DNA of 64,000 nucleotides from Odontocerum albicorne (lineage: Eukaryota > Arthropoda > Insecta > Trichoptera > Odontoceridae): positions 35,831,323 to 35,895,322 of the forward strand of contig OX463842.1 in assembly GCA_949825065.1 (NCBI GenBank), given 5' to 3'. Shown in pieces: positions 1 to 10,989 of this stretch (position 1 is the stretch's first letter; each line of letters starts with the position of its first letter). Below the pieces are notes generated by a model. The model saw only the letters and a program-made list of their open reading frames with translations, was not told the DNA's origin and did no database searches. The translations under genes and the position numbers were made by a program.

Positions 1-559
1 CACCGGAAAATACCTGCACAAGGAAGGCTCCGTGGCAATCACAGTTGCATCTTTCAAGTTTGATGGGATATAGATCTGGTGATGTCAACACGATTATAAT
101 GAAAATTATCTTATACAGAAAAAAAAATGTAACAAAATGTATGAACCTTACTCAAAATTAATAAATCCTGAATTATTTTTCATATTATAGCTAATGCAAG
201 TTATAAATTGACAGTTTCAAAATTTACTAAGTTTATGACGACGTTTAAACGTTGTATTCATACATATTCTTAAATATGTTAAATTCATTTTCGCAATGAA
301 TCTGTTTTTCTGGTCTTCCGAACGTTTTCTCTGTGGGCTATTCACAATATACATATTTGATAGTCAACGGCGGTCCTGGAAATTCTTGAGAATTGTCGTC
401 GCGGGAATTAAAGTCCAATGTAAAAAAGCTTAAAAATAAGTTTTGACAATTTCCCATTCTAATTTTATCGTTGTTTTAATTAACTTTATTAAAAAGTATA
501 CATTTTCCAAATAAATTTTTCATGGATTTTAAGAGTTTCATTTTATTATCATTTTTATC
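1..559. other. No gene recognised
   Basis: AT-rich sequence with no long reading frame and no repeat that I can match elsewhere in the window. It leads directly into the 5'-truncated LINE-A fragment. Confidence 0.5.
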
Positions 560-1310
560 CATAATGGTTATGGAAAAAATATAGAAGATGTTACCGACCT
601 TAACCTGGAATACAAGATGGGCGACAATATGCTAAATATCATATGCTGTGCTGACGATGCCACCATCATAGCCGAATCAGAGGAAGACCTGCAACAAATG
701 CTACATCGATTCCACACTGCTTCCAAAAAATACAACATGTCTATCTCCATCAGCAAGACTAAATGCATGACTCTAGCCAGAGAGCAAGTTGGATGCAGTG
801 TGGCGATAAACGATACACCAATTGAACAAGTGGCGAAGTGCTTGAACAATCACAAAAGGTCGCAGCTATTTCCGGATGTTTAAAGAACACTATCTGGAAA
901 AACAAGCATATGAACATCCAAAGCAATATTAGAATATACAAGACCTGTGTCCGCCCTATAATGACATACAGCATAGAGTTCAGAGCCGACACTGTCAGAA
1001 CCAAAAATCTCCTTCGACCAGCGAAATGAAGATACTCAGGAGTATCGCTGGCAAAACCCTTCGTGATAGAGTACGAAACACTGAAATCCGAAGGACGTGC
1101 GTAGTTGAAGATATTGTCAGATGGGGACGACAGAGAAGGTTCTGGAACGAACATGTATCCAGAATGGCGGAACCAAGAGCCGTAAGAATGGCCAGGGGCA
1201 GTATCTCGCAAGCAAGCAGACCTCCAGAACGACCTCCCAAAAGATGGAAAGACAGCTGGCAGTCGACGTCACAAGAAGCAAACAATGATGCAGGACCATA
1301 ACATTTGGAT
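560..1310 (+). pseudogene. LINE-A reverse transcriptase, truncated (non-LTR retrotransposon 3' end)
   Basis: This encodes the C-terminal half of a non-LTR retrotransposon reverse transcriptase, the enzyme that copies element RNA at a nicked target. The polymerase active-site box reads CADD at 647-658, followed by the conserved SISKTKCM block. The frame then breaks near 838, where sequence normally present between EQVAK and KVAAISG is missing. It resumes in another frame with RIYKTCVRPIMTY (about 930-970) and, after a further shift near 1026, ends with a basic tail containing VRWGRQRR, SRPPERPPKRWKDSW and STSQE. The 5' end, endonuclease domain and fingers are absent, as expected of a 5'-truncated insertion. 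Two shorter copies of the same 3' end lie at 32622-33030 and 46320-46678. The exact clade is not determined. Confidence 0.85.
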
Positions 1311-1889
1311 AAAATTGTGTTTTTTTTTCTGTAAAATAGTTTTTTTTTTCCTTTCTTCATTTGTGTTCTCGATTTGTTGTTAACCTGCAAGTTTGATTTC
1401 TCAAAACTTATTTACGACTTTTTTTCATTTTATGTAAACTTAATCAAACAATTATTGTCTCCAACACACTTCGTTTCTAGTATGTATTTTTTTGTTGCGT
1501 CACTTATCATCCGTTAAACACTCAGGCTTTGTGTCAAAACATTTAAAAATATCTTCCTTTATCATGCTCAACTCATTGGTTGAATTTACTCTTAATAACT
1601 TGATTATAATAAATTACATATAATGCCACATACAAACACCCTCCATCATATTTTGAACACACGCTTTTCTTCACATAAAAAAAGAGTGCAAAAAATAAAC
1701 TACTAATAAATTCAGTTAAATTATGTCGGAAAATGTAAAATAGGAATTGGCACCGGAATCCGTCATTGGCTTAAAAAACGATGGAAAAAAACTCATCATT
1801 TCAAGTCAGTACTAAATAAAAGTGGAAATATACTGAAAGGAATCCAATAAATGCTGTAGAAATGCTTGCGGCTAGAAAAATACATATAT
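1311..1889. other. No gene recognised
   Basis: AT-rich sequence with homopolymer T and A tracts (1318-1350, 1676-1684). No coding signal was found. Confidence 0.5.
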
Positions 1890-2270
1890 GAGGTGCATGG
1901 TCGCGCGGTAATGCGCTATACTTAAGTGCAGAAGATTGTCGGTTCGAACCCCGCGCTGCGCTACTCCCCTCGAATGACACGGACATTTTTTCCGCCTAAT
2001 ATTCGGGAGTATAAGGATACCTACTATATAACTTCGGTCATATCTTTTCTTAAAAAAAAAACAAATAAAAAAACCTTCTGGTGTTCTCGGATCGTCTCAC
2101 TTTAGGTGTTCCATCGGATATAGTACATTGGTATGACCGGTGAGTTTGCTGGTGTCCAACGGCTTACTCACTTAAATAGGATGAAAAAAAATACGAAAAT
2201 TCCACGGCGCAGCTCCGCTTTCCAACTAAATTGACGTTGGAATGATGAGGGGATCTAATATTGAATTTAA
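1890..2270 (+). repeat. SINE-A copy 1 (tRNA-derived)
   Basis: The head resembles a tRNA: an A-box-like stretch around GGTCGCGCGGTAA and a B box GGTTCGAACCC at about 1942-1952. A body of about 300 bp follows, containing CCGCCTAATATTCGGG. The same head and body recur at 28083-28440 (+) and 40742-41087 (-). A retroposed pol III SINE explains this better than a tRNA gene, because the cloverleaf is imperfect and the shared sequence runs far beyond the tRNA part. Confidence 0.75.
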
Positions 2271-2297
2271 TTTTCTAATTGAAAATTAATTCGTTTT

Positions 2298-2490
2298 CAT
2301 GGTTGGTAACCCCCCATCTTGCAAACCTAGGTTATGAATTCGATACCCATTGGCACCCAGATATTTTTAAAAAGCGTTTCAATCTGGTTTTTACGTAAAG
2401 CATTTTCGACATCTTTCTAGTAAGTCGCTAAAGATTTTTACATGACAATAAGCCCGCCAGGTTGTACAACATGCAACGAAAGCGTAATAG
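2298..2490 (+). repeat. SINE-B copy 1 (tRNA-derived)
   Basis: A degenerate tRNA-like head (GGTTGGTAA near 2302; B-box-like GAATTCGATACCC near 2337) is followed by a T-rich stretch and a body with TCAATCTGG, then CGCCAGGTTGTAC and GAAAGCGTAAT. The same order recurs at 9752, 15397, 24627, 25056, 26062 (reverse) and 46783. Confidence 0.7.
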
Positions 2491-4373
2491 AATATATTAT
2501 TGTTCTTTTCAAGAACGAAGCGTAAAAAAGCTTTCAATCTGGTTTCCACTTAATAAAGGTTGCTTGACATCTTTTATAATACAGTACAGCAATATATTCA
2601 TCAGGTAATAAGTACTGTATATACAACAAAATTTATATAAATTGATATTTTTTACATAAAGTAAATGATCTATTCTCGTAACCGTAACGAAAGCGCCTTG
2701 TATTATTTCTAGTCAAAAGAAAATATTATTGTGTGTGTGTTATAAAGTGTACTTTCTTCCAATAAACATTTTTTTCTCAGCAGTGAAATAAAAATTTAGT
2801 TTTCCTGGTTGAAAATAAACATTAATGATATGTCCTATTATTTTGAGTATAACAGTATAAATATTTATTTATGTTAAACGCTGATATACAGGTTGTTTGT
2901 TTAAAAAAAAAAAACACATTTGAAAATCAATATTTTTGAGCGACGTTTATACTAAACGAAGTTTCAGCAAATTTGATTCCTTAACCATTCAACATCTCCA
3001 GTAATATATAAACTTAGAAGCTACTGAATATTAAACTTTTATTCAATATTTATAATGATAATTTTATTTTAGTGAGAGAGCAGAATAGTGCAAGTCATCA
3101 AATGCCACAATTTGATACTGGAAATGTTATGACATGTATTATTTATATATCACATTCATTTTATACTTCATTTTAATCTCTTATATCCAACCAGAAAGGC
3201 GTTTTAAAAAGTCCTAAATTAAAACCAAACTAAAACCCTTTTTCAAAAATAATAAAAAATAAATCAAACAAAAAATGCCCCAGATTATTTTTTTTCTAAA
3301 AAGAATACAATAACAACGTGCAGATTATATAATTATTATAGATGGTTATAAAAATAACATTTATAAAACTAAAACACAATATCTGAGTGTAACATGTAAG
3401 AACAAATGTGTCTTTTAAAAAACATTACTTGTTTAATTCATGTACTTGTGGAAAAAACAAGCCAAAATTTACAAAACAAAAAAGCTGCAAAAAATGTCTC
3501 CCCATATTTCCTCATTTGTTACATCTGGTGTCCAGCCCATCAGCTAAGGTTCAATACAAGTACATAAAATTGTTTTAATTCTTGACAAATTTTACAAAAT
3601 AAAATAAAATCTACACAATATTGGTAGGACTTAAGGAAAAATTTCGTTCAAGGAAAAAAGGGAAATAAAGAAAAATCAGGATGAAAGGGTAGCCTAAGTC
3701 TCCCTAGCCATACACTTGGGTTATGGAAGATTTACAACCTCAACCTAAAATGGAAGATGTGAAGTGTCCGGCTGTAAACTGACCTACATGAAAAAATCGT
3801 ATTGTATATCCATGTTCTAGATGGGATGTTTAATTTTATGATAATGAGGAATGGAACAAAAAAAGCTTATCATTTTATTTAACTAATTTAAGTGGAGTGC
3901 TTTACAATGAAACACAAAAAAAAGTTAATTCTAAAATTATATTTTTTGAGACAAGCATCCTGTATGTGAATTTATTGGCTAACTTCTGTATGGCTGTCTA
4001 CTAGCAACCATAAAAACATATCTTATTTTCCTTCCTTCCCTTTGTTTTGACTTCGTTGCTGTGAAAACACAATTATTTCTTATATATCTTTGTGACTCTC
4101 AGATAAATTGAGATATTTATGTTTGGTTTTCCTTAATGCTTGTTATCATAAACATTTGTGGATTAAAATACAATTAGAAATTTAGATTTTTTTTTAAACG
4201 ATTTAATATTTCAAGTTTTGTACAGATTTAATAACAAATAATTAAGGAAAAGAAACCGCAACTTCAAAAAAAATATTTGAACTTTTATGCAAAAAATAAA
4301 ACATGAATGATAAAAAAATTATCAGAACAGAAGAATAAGAAATCTTAATACCCAAAATTCAAATTGATATTAA
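2491..4373. other. No gene recognised
   Basis: About 1.9 kb of AT-rich DNA with poly-A and poly-T runs and only short reading frames. No transposon motif was recognised up to the TTAA that begins the piggyBac element. Confidence 0.5.
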
Positions 4374-7071
4374 CACTTGCCGTACGGTGATGGATAGCGA
4401 GTGATCATGACTTATATTTTATTTAATTTCTCGAAATATACTGCTTGCAGGGTCTTCATACTTTATGTATTCCTCATCGAAACCTCTATGATTTGAATGA
4501 TGTCATTAGGAAACAAAACATTCATAGTTAATTCAACAGAAATTAATGATTTTAAATCGCGAATTGACGAAATGTCAAACACTCATTCTTTTTTGACAGT
4601 TCGTATAGCGCCCCGTTCCAGGGGATCGTCACCAGTTTTATAATCCTGATTGTTATTTTTTATTTTTATCTGGTATGTTTTTTCTATTATCATTTTTTAT
4701 CTGGTATGTTATATTGTACCATTACTCTTTTTATAATAAATGTACATTTTATTTATTATTTTATTTTCAAAAATATAATAATTGAGATGGCGGGAAATAT
4801 CGACGGCGATGATAGCGATTTGGAATTTAAGGCGACAGGCAATATATCAGAATCAGAAGATTTTGTCGAGGTACAGGATGAAGTATATTCTGATTTGGAG
4901 ACGAGTGAAGAAGACGAAGAAATATTATTTACATCAAAACATGGATTCTAATGGAGTTCATTACGAGTACCACCTCAATCTTCGAGGCATCGGTCGGGTA
5001 TCAAATATTCTCATCGAAGATTCTGGACTGAGAAATTCAAGTATAAATGTACATTCCATAAAAGATATGTGTTGTCTGTTTGTAAATGAAGAGGTGGTTA
5101 AAGTGATGTTTAAGAAACAAATCGTCATTTAAATCGAATTCATTCAGAAAAGAACCAACCAATATCAAAAGACGAGTTATATGAATTCATTGGAATATTG
5201 CTCGCACCTGGCAGAAATCGAACACGAAAGCTATCTTTGAGTGAATTGTGGATAAGTGAAAGTCCCTTTTGCCAGTCATTTTTCACAACAGCTCTGTCTC
5301 GAGATAGATTCATCTATATTTACAGTCATATTCGTTTTGATGATAAAGAAACCCGAGAAGAGATATATCAGGGTTTTTTCAGATAAATAAGAACCAATTA
5401 AGTGGATTTCAAAAATGTTTATGGATATGTGCAAAAGCAATTATTCTCCATCTTCGAATATAACAGTAGATGAACGTTTGGCAAACTTTAGAGAGAATTG
5501 TTCATTTCGCGTGTACGCGAAGTCTAAACTTGGTAAATATGGCATCAAAATCTGGGTTGCTGCCGACTGCGGTGGCATATGACGCATAACAAATTTACAG
5601 GCTTATTCTGGTATGATAAATAATCGTAGAGAGAGATAAATCAAGGTAACTGAGTAGTTATAGAAATGGTTCAACCGCAGTATGGCACGAACAGGAGGAT
5701 AACCACAGGTATTTTTATTACCTCCATCAAATTAGCCGATAATCTTTTATTAAAAGGTTTAACTCTAACTGGCACGCTTCGAAAAAATAAAAGAGTAATT
5801 AATCTCACTTGCATTTATACCGTCTAGAGAGAAAACAATCCATAGTAGCTGAAAATAAAATACTTGTTTCGTGTGTACCACAAAAAATAAAGCAGTATTA
5901 TTATTATCCACTCAATTCAATGATGCAGAAATTGATTATTCAGAAAAACAAAAGCCACTATAGTAATTATACATCATTATAATAATACGAAAATTGGAGT
6001 AGATACGGGAGACCAAATTACTTGAGAGTACTCTTGCTCAAGGTCAACGAGAAGATGGCCTTTCCGTCTTTTTATGGAAATTATAGATATGGCTGCATTG
6101 AATGCATACCTCTTATGGATAGACAAATATCCAGAGTGGAAACAAAATAATTAATACCACCGAAAACATTTCACAAGAGAGTTAAGTTTGGAATTGGCAA
6201 TGCCCAATATCTTAAAAAAGAAAAATAGCAACAACAAGATGCTTTTAATACAGTTTTAACATATTGTGGCGAGTCAATATCCGAAACATTAGTAAATAAT
6301 ACCCTGTTGGCACCCCGTGAGGTCCTCAAAAGAGGAAGTTGTGGGTTTTATTAAAAACATTCGAGAAAAAAAACCAGGCTATTCTGCAATATTTGTCAAA
6401 CACCTGCGTGTTTAGTACGTAGAATATAGTAAAAAAAAGTGGTTTCATGCCCCAATTGCGATAACTTTCTCCACAGGATTAAACTTTGATTATATGATAT
6501 GTTCGTCCTTTTTTCAAATTTTCTGTAGTGTTTATATTTTCCAAATTGCATATATTTTATTGATTTGAATTTCGTGTTTGTTTATATATAATTTTGAATT
6601 TCGTGTTTGTTTATACTATATAAATTTCTTGCCCTAAAACCTTGATTTTTGAATTTATATATTCATTTTATATTTTGTTTATATGTTATTTATTGTCTTT
6701 ATTCGAATTATGGTTTTATTGCCAAAAAAATACACGCTACATTTTATTGTAAAATTTTATGAAAAAAAATTAAAATGCTGGAAATCTCTTATCACGCATG
6801 CGCATTCTGAATGTTGTGCAGACCGAACGACGCAGCGTAAAAATAATATTCTTATAGAAATGCCTTTCTGTTTTAGCTCTTATTTTATCATTTCTTACCT
6901 TTATTTTATATTATTCGACATTTTATTACATAATAAAATGATGTTTATAGCTAATAACAAAAAATAACCTAGCAGATTTTGCATAATTTTAATTAAAAAC
7001 ATACATGTTTAGTGTACCCTCAGTGTCCAACGCCGTTACTGGCGTAATTTTTTAGCACAGTAAGGGAAGTG
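4374..7071 (+). mobile_element. piggyBac-family DNA transposon, decayed
   Basis: Extent is set by matching ends next to TTAA. The left end starts CACTTGCCGTACGGTG after TTAA at 4370-4373. The right end is the imperfect complement, finishing AGTAAGGGAAGTG just before TTAA at 7072-7075. TTAA target duplication is the hallmark of piggyBac, and the interior encodes a piggyBac transposase remnant. A second right end, also followed by TTAA, lies at 7375-7378, so the outer boundary may be 7374. Confidence 0.85.
4787..6450 (+). pseudogene. piggyBac transposase pseudogene
   Basis: This is the remnant of a DDE-type transposase that cuts and pastes at TTAA. The likely start is the ATG at 4787, which opens an acidic N-terminus (GDDSDLEF, YSDLETSEEDEE) of the kind common in piggyBac proteins. 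That frame stops at 4951. Transposase sequence then continues across frameshifts: KDELYEFIGILLA near 5175, LSRDRFIYIYSHIRF near 5300, NITVDERL near 5457, and GVDTGDQ at 5996-6016. KYPEWKQNN and the LELAMPNI region lie near 6130-6210. The first catalytic Asp (ITVDER, 5469-5471) and the third (GVDTGD, 6002-6004) are present. The second, expected in a TTDxFFTS-like motif, reads Gly at 5708-5710. With several stops and frameshifts it cannot make active enzyme. Confidence 0.85.
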
Positions 7072-7378
7072 TTAAAAGGTTGGAGACCTCTTTTCAGTCA
7101 TGCGCATTCTGAACGTTGCGCAGACCGAACGACGCAGTGGGAAAATTATATTCTTATAGAAATGTCACTTCTCTGTTTCAACTATTATTTTATAATTTCT
7201 TACACTTATTTTATATTATTCGACATTTTATTACACAATAAAATGATGTTTATAGCTAATTAAAAAAAAAACTAATAGATTTTGCATAATTTTAATTTAA
7301 AACATACATTTTTAGTGTACCCTCAGTGTCCAACACCGTAACTGGCGTAATTTTTTAGCACAGTAAGGGAAGTGTTAA
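6770..7378 (+). repeat. Tandem ~302-bp units bounded by TTAA
   Basis: TTAA sits at 6770, 7072 and 7375, so two units of 302 and 303 bp lie head to tail. Both carry CATGCGCATTCTGAA, CAGACCGAACGACGCAG, the AT-rich ATTCGACATTTTATTACA and the piggyBac right end with the small inverted repeat CGCC...GGCG. They differ by scattered substitutions, so the duplication is not recent. Confidence 0.85.
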
Positions 7379-8027
7379 AATGCCAAAATCTTGATAGTGG
7401 TATAAAGTCAAATATATGTTATTTTTTCATTGAACACTTATTCTCACACATTAAACATGAAAACTAATTTATCAAAAACATTGGAGCTAAATTAATGTCA
7501 ATGTTTTTCGAGAATTGACCAAAGTGAATATCGGAGTTAGCACCTTAATTCTTTTTAAAGAGTGAGGTCCATCATTTATATTTCAGTACTACAAAAACAG
7601 CGCAAACTGTATAAAACAAAAGTGTAATAGAGTAATTATAGCACTACTTTTCTTTATAACATGCAATGTGTTCTCCATTTAACAGAAATAAAATATAAAG
7701 ATACATATTCTCGTTACTTTGTAGTGGAAAATAATTCAACTCGAATCCATTTTTTAAATGTTAACCAAGAAACTTGCTTATTTTTTTCCGTGAAGGTTGT
7801 GTTTCCTTTGTTCAAACGCTTAAAGGATGTTTTAAGACTTTTGCTTTAAATTTTAGAATTAATTTCATGTGTTTTAATGTAGAAGTATTCCAACAAAACC
7901 TTTTTACAGAATAACAAAACTTGTATTGTAAGGTTTTCAGAAAATTTGTGTATAACAGAAAATAATTTTCCTTCAAAACTTCAATCTTATAAAATTAACC
8001 ATAGACATAATCTCGTAACGGTGTTTT
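7379..8027. other. No gene recognised
   Basis: AT-rich spacer between the piggyBac right end and the 60-bp minisatellite. The longest frame (7661-7849, 62 codons) shows no recognisable motif. Confidence 0.5.
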
Positions 8028-8629
8028 TGTTGGAGTGACTGGCTCTACAGCATGTTAAAGACCTTCTCAAGAGTGTATGTAGACAAATGTTGGAGTGACT
8101 GGCTCTACAGCATGTTATATACCTTCTCAAGAGTGTATGTAGACAAATGTTGGAGTGACTGGCTCTACAGCATGCTATAGACCTTCTCAAGAGTGTATGT
8201 AGACAAATGTTGGAGTGACTGGCTCTACAGCATGTTGTAGACCTTCTCAAGAGTGTATGTAGACAAATGTTGGAGTGACTAGCTCTACAGCATGTTATAG
8301 ACCTTCTCAAGAGTGTATGTAGACAAATGTTGGAGTGACTGGCTCTACAGCATGCTATAGACCTTCTCAAGAGTGTATGTAGACAAATGTTGGAGTGACT
8401 GGCTCTACAGCATGTTATATACCTTCTCAAGAGTGTATGTAGACAAATGTTGGAGTGACTGGCTCTACAGCATGCTATAGACCTTCTCAAGAGTGTATGT
8501 AGACAAATGTTGGAGTGACTGGCTCTACAGCATGTTGTAGACCTTCTCAAGAGTGTATGTAGACAAATGTTGGAGTGACTGGCTCTACAGCATGTTATAG
8601 ACCTTCTCAAGAGTGTATGTAGACAAATG
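8028..8629. repeat. 60-bp minisatellite, 10 units
   Basis: Ten near-identical 60-bp units begin TGTTGGAGTGACTGG and end GTATGTAGACAAA. The most variable stretch is the hexamer after CATG: TTAAAG, TTATAT, CTATAG, TTGTAG, TTATAG, CTATAG, TTATAT, CTATAG, TTGTAG, TTATAG. Units 2-5 repeat as units 7-10, which shows a five-unit (300-bp) higher order. Because 60 is a multiple of three, the minus strand stays open through the array (20-residue period RRSITCCRASHSNICLHTLL). This is probably a consequence of the period and not a gene. Confidence 0.95.
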
Positions 8630-9382
8630 AAAATGATTAAAACTATTGAAAGATGTTAGATTGAACTTAAGAAGACTTTGAAATGTATTTTTGATAATTT
8701 AATGCCACTAAGGAAATGAATACATTTTCATAGGATATAAAAAATTAAATAACTCGTCTTATGTTAAAATATTTATTTTTAACTGAGAAATGTTGCTAGA
8801 AATATGTCCCCTCGAAAAGACGAAATAATTAATAAATACGATCTTACGAATTATTTATATTTGGAAAGTTAATAAAAGAGGTGCGTGTATGGTATCTTGC
8901 TCAAAGGTTGACAGTGCAATTAATCTCTAGTTTTTGACCATGCTGTACAAATAATTTTCGGAAGTCTTCTTAAGGCAAGAAATTTATTTTAATTTCGAAT
9001 GTGTAATTAACTGTTATTTTAAGCAATACGATAAATTTGAGGACGTGATGCAACACGAGTACGTGATACCTTACAATGAAAACTTTAGTCTAATTGAATT
9101 TTATTAATCACGAATATTATAAACACAGTCCGAATCTCCAGGAATTTTAAGCCCGGAGGCTCGATTAATTAGACCAATGACAATATTTTTCTCAACTACG
9201 CTTTCAAGACGTCCGAAACATCTATTCGGATATGTTGAATGGTGCCAACCGAAAGAAAAAAAATTATTAGCCTTTGACATATATCATAGAATAATTAAAC
9301 ATTTTTTATTTTTTATTTTCATTAAAGGTTAATAAATAACCAACATGAACATGAAAAGAAAAAGTCGCATACCAACGCGCTG
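8630..9382. other. No gene recognised
   Basis: AT-rich unique-looking sequence between two tandem arrays. No coding or transposon motif was recognised. Confidence 0.5.
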
Positions 9383-9467
9383 TTTTCATGCAGGGGCTGT
9401 TTTTATGCCGGGGATATTTTCATGCCGGGGCTGTTTTCATGCCGGGGCTACTTTCATACCGGGACTG
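9383..9467. repeat. 17-bp tandem repeat, 5 units
   Basis: Five units of TTTTCATGCCGGGGCTG with small variations. The GC-rich part contrasts with the surrounding AT-rich DNA. Confidence 0.9.
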
Positions 9468-9751
9468 TTATCCGAGAATAGATTACTCGACTTTCCAATC
9501 GCGACCAATTCTATGTCTTCTACATTTTAATTCATATACAACTTCTACAATTTTTCTAACTTTTATTCCGTCTTTTAAAATATCATTATGTAATCTTCCT
9601 CTACCACACCTACTCATATTTGAATTGAATTTTTGATTTGCTAATATTTATTCATCTATACATTCACATGTCTAAACTATTCCAGAGAAATGCTGAGGAC
9701 CGTCAACTTATCAGATTTCTCAACTCGGTTCTAGTGTAAACTGTATATTAA

Positions 9752-9895
9752 ATGGCTGTCTTCCAGCCCAGGGGTCACGGGTTTGTTTGGCGTTTAATAC
9801 TCAGATTTTTTTAAAAAGGGTTCCTGTCTAGTTTTCACTAAAGGCTTGTTTAAAGGCATTATGTTGATAGGAAGAGATTGTCATGTTGTATACAG
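9752..9895 (+). repeat. SINE-B copy 2
   Basis: The head begins inside the anticodon-arm region (TGTCTTCCAGCCCAGGGGTC) and continues with a damaged B box. The usual T-rich linker and body (CTGTCTAGTTTTCACTAAAG, GAGATTGTCATG, GTTGTATACA) follow. The 5' part of the tRNA head is missing. Confidence 0.7.
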
Positions 9896-10050
9896 ATTAT
9901 TATTAGGTTGTAACATATGAAATGTATTATTTTGTTAGTACATTTTATACTTTGTAGAGAAGACTGTGCTTGCTCGATTTATATATAGTATTTTTAAATA
10001 GTTAAGTGTTAACTTGGTGTTTAAAATTGACAATTATCCAAGGAGACATA

Positions 10051-10989
10051 CTAGGTAAGTCCAGGAAGTAAGTGTACTGAATTTTTGTAGGTTACAATTT
10101 TTTTTATTTAAACAAAAAACTACGTGGTTACCGTAGTACATATGTAAGCTATTTTTCGACATAGTTGCCATTCCTCTCAATGCAGGTGGTGAAGCGGGGT
10201 ATCAACTTTTTGATGCCTTCCTCGAAGTAGTTTCCCGCCAACCCCTCCTTCCACTTCTCCACCTCCTCCATTACCTCCTCGTCGGTTGAAAACCTTTTTC
10301 CACCCATGTGCAGCTTCAGGGAGGTAAAGAGATAGTAATCTGAAGGTGCTAGGTCAGAGGAATGCGCGGGATGGTTCAGGACATCCCATTTAAACGAGGC
10401 GAGCAGTTCCTTCGTGTGTGGTCTGGCATTGTCGTGCAGCAGGCAGACTCCCTTTGTCAGCATGCCTCTCCTCTTGTTTTGAATCGCCCTCCGCAATTTT
10501 AGGGTCTCACAGTATCTTGCAGAGTTGATGGTCTCCCCTTGAGGCATATATTCAATTAAAATTATGCCTTGACAGTCCCAAAACAATTTCGTCAATTTCG
10601 TCAGTCACAATTGAAGGTCTTCCGCTCCTCTGATCATCATACACAGACGTACGACCGTTTTTAAACTCGCGACACCACTCGTACACACTCGTACGATTCA
10701 TAGCTTTATCACTATATGCAGTTTTCACCTCATTATAAACCTCAACCGGAGGTTTTCCCTTCCAAACGAGATAACGGATGACGCCGCGTATTTCGCACTT
10801 GGCGGGAGGTTGGATTCACATTTTTCACGAAACGTGTTGTCGCGTCAACACTTCTCAACGTACTGACCTCGAACCGGTCTCGTTGCGGAGGGGAAGGGTC
10901 AGGCTACACGGAAGTGTAGCCAACATGTCGAAAATAAAATCCATCCGGTCGTGAGAGTCTCAGTACACTTACTTTCTGGATACGCCTCG
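10051..10989 (-). mobile_element. mariner-A copy 1, internally deleted
   Basis: Both ends carry the same inverted repeat (core CCAGAAAGTAAGTGTACTG, one change at the left end) and are flanked by TA at 10049-10050 and 10990-10991, as for Tc1/mariner insertion. The element is 939 bp, against about 1.3 kb for a full mariner, because part of the transposase gene is missing. A relative with a different deletion lies at 21862-22819. Confidence 0.9.
10149..10821 (-). pseudogene. mariner-A transposase, deleted copy
   Basis: This is a D,D34D-type mariner transposase remnant. The start codon at 10819-10821 is followed at once by TGA. The N-terminal helix-turn-helix part (PAKCEIRGVIRYLVWKGK) continues to about GRPSIVTDEI. 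It then joins, in a different frame, the catalytic C-terminus (FWDCQGIILIEY, LLHDNARPHT, SSDLAPSDYYLF, FEEGIKKLIPRFTTCIERNG). The segment carrying the first catalytic Asp is absent. Four codons are also missing after RPHT compared with the copy at 22030-22721, which shortens the spacing between the last two Asp residues. It is not functional. Confidence 0.9.

Noticed and set aside
1930..1960. tRNA gene
   Set aside because: A B box is present, but the cloverleaf is incomplete and the shared sequence extends about 300 bp in three copies, so it is a SINE. The same reasoning rejects tRNA calls at 15440, 25090, 46800 and 63070.
7987..8610. 207-codon minus-strand repeat protein
   Set aside because: The frame is open because the 60-bp period is a multiple of three; no start context or flanking coding sequence supports a gene.
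8028..8629. CRISPR-like array
   Set aside because: Regular 60-bp units without unique spacers, in eukaryotic DNA. It is a minisatellite. The same applies to the 32-, 55-, 75- and 151-bp arrays.
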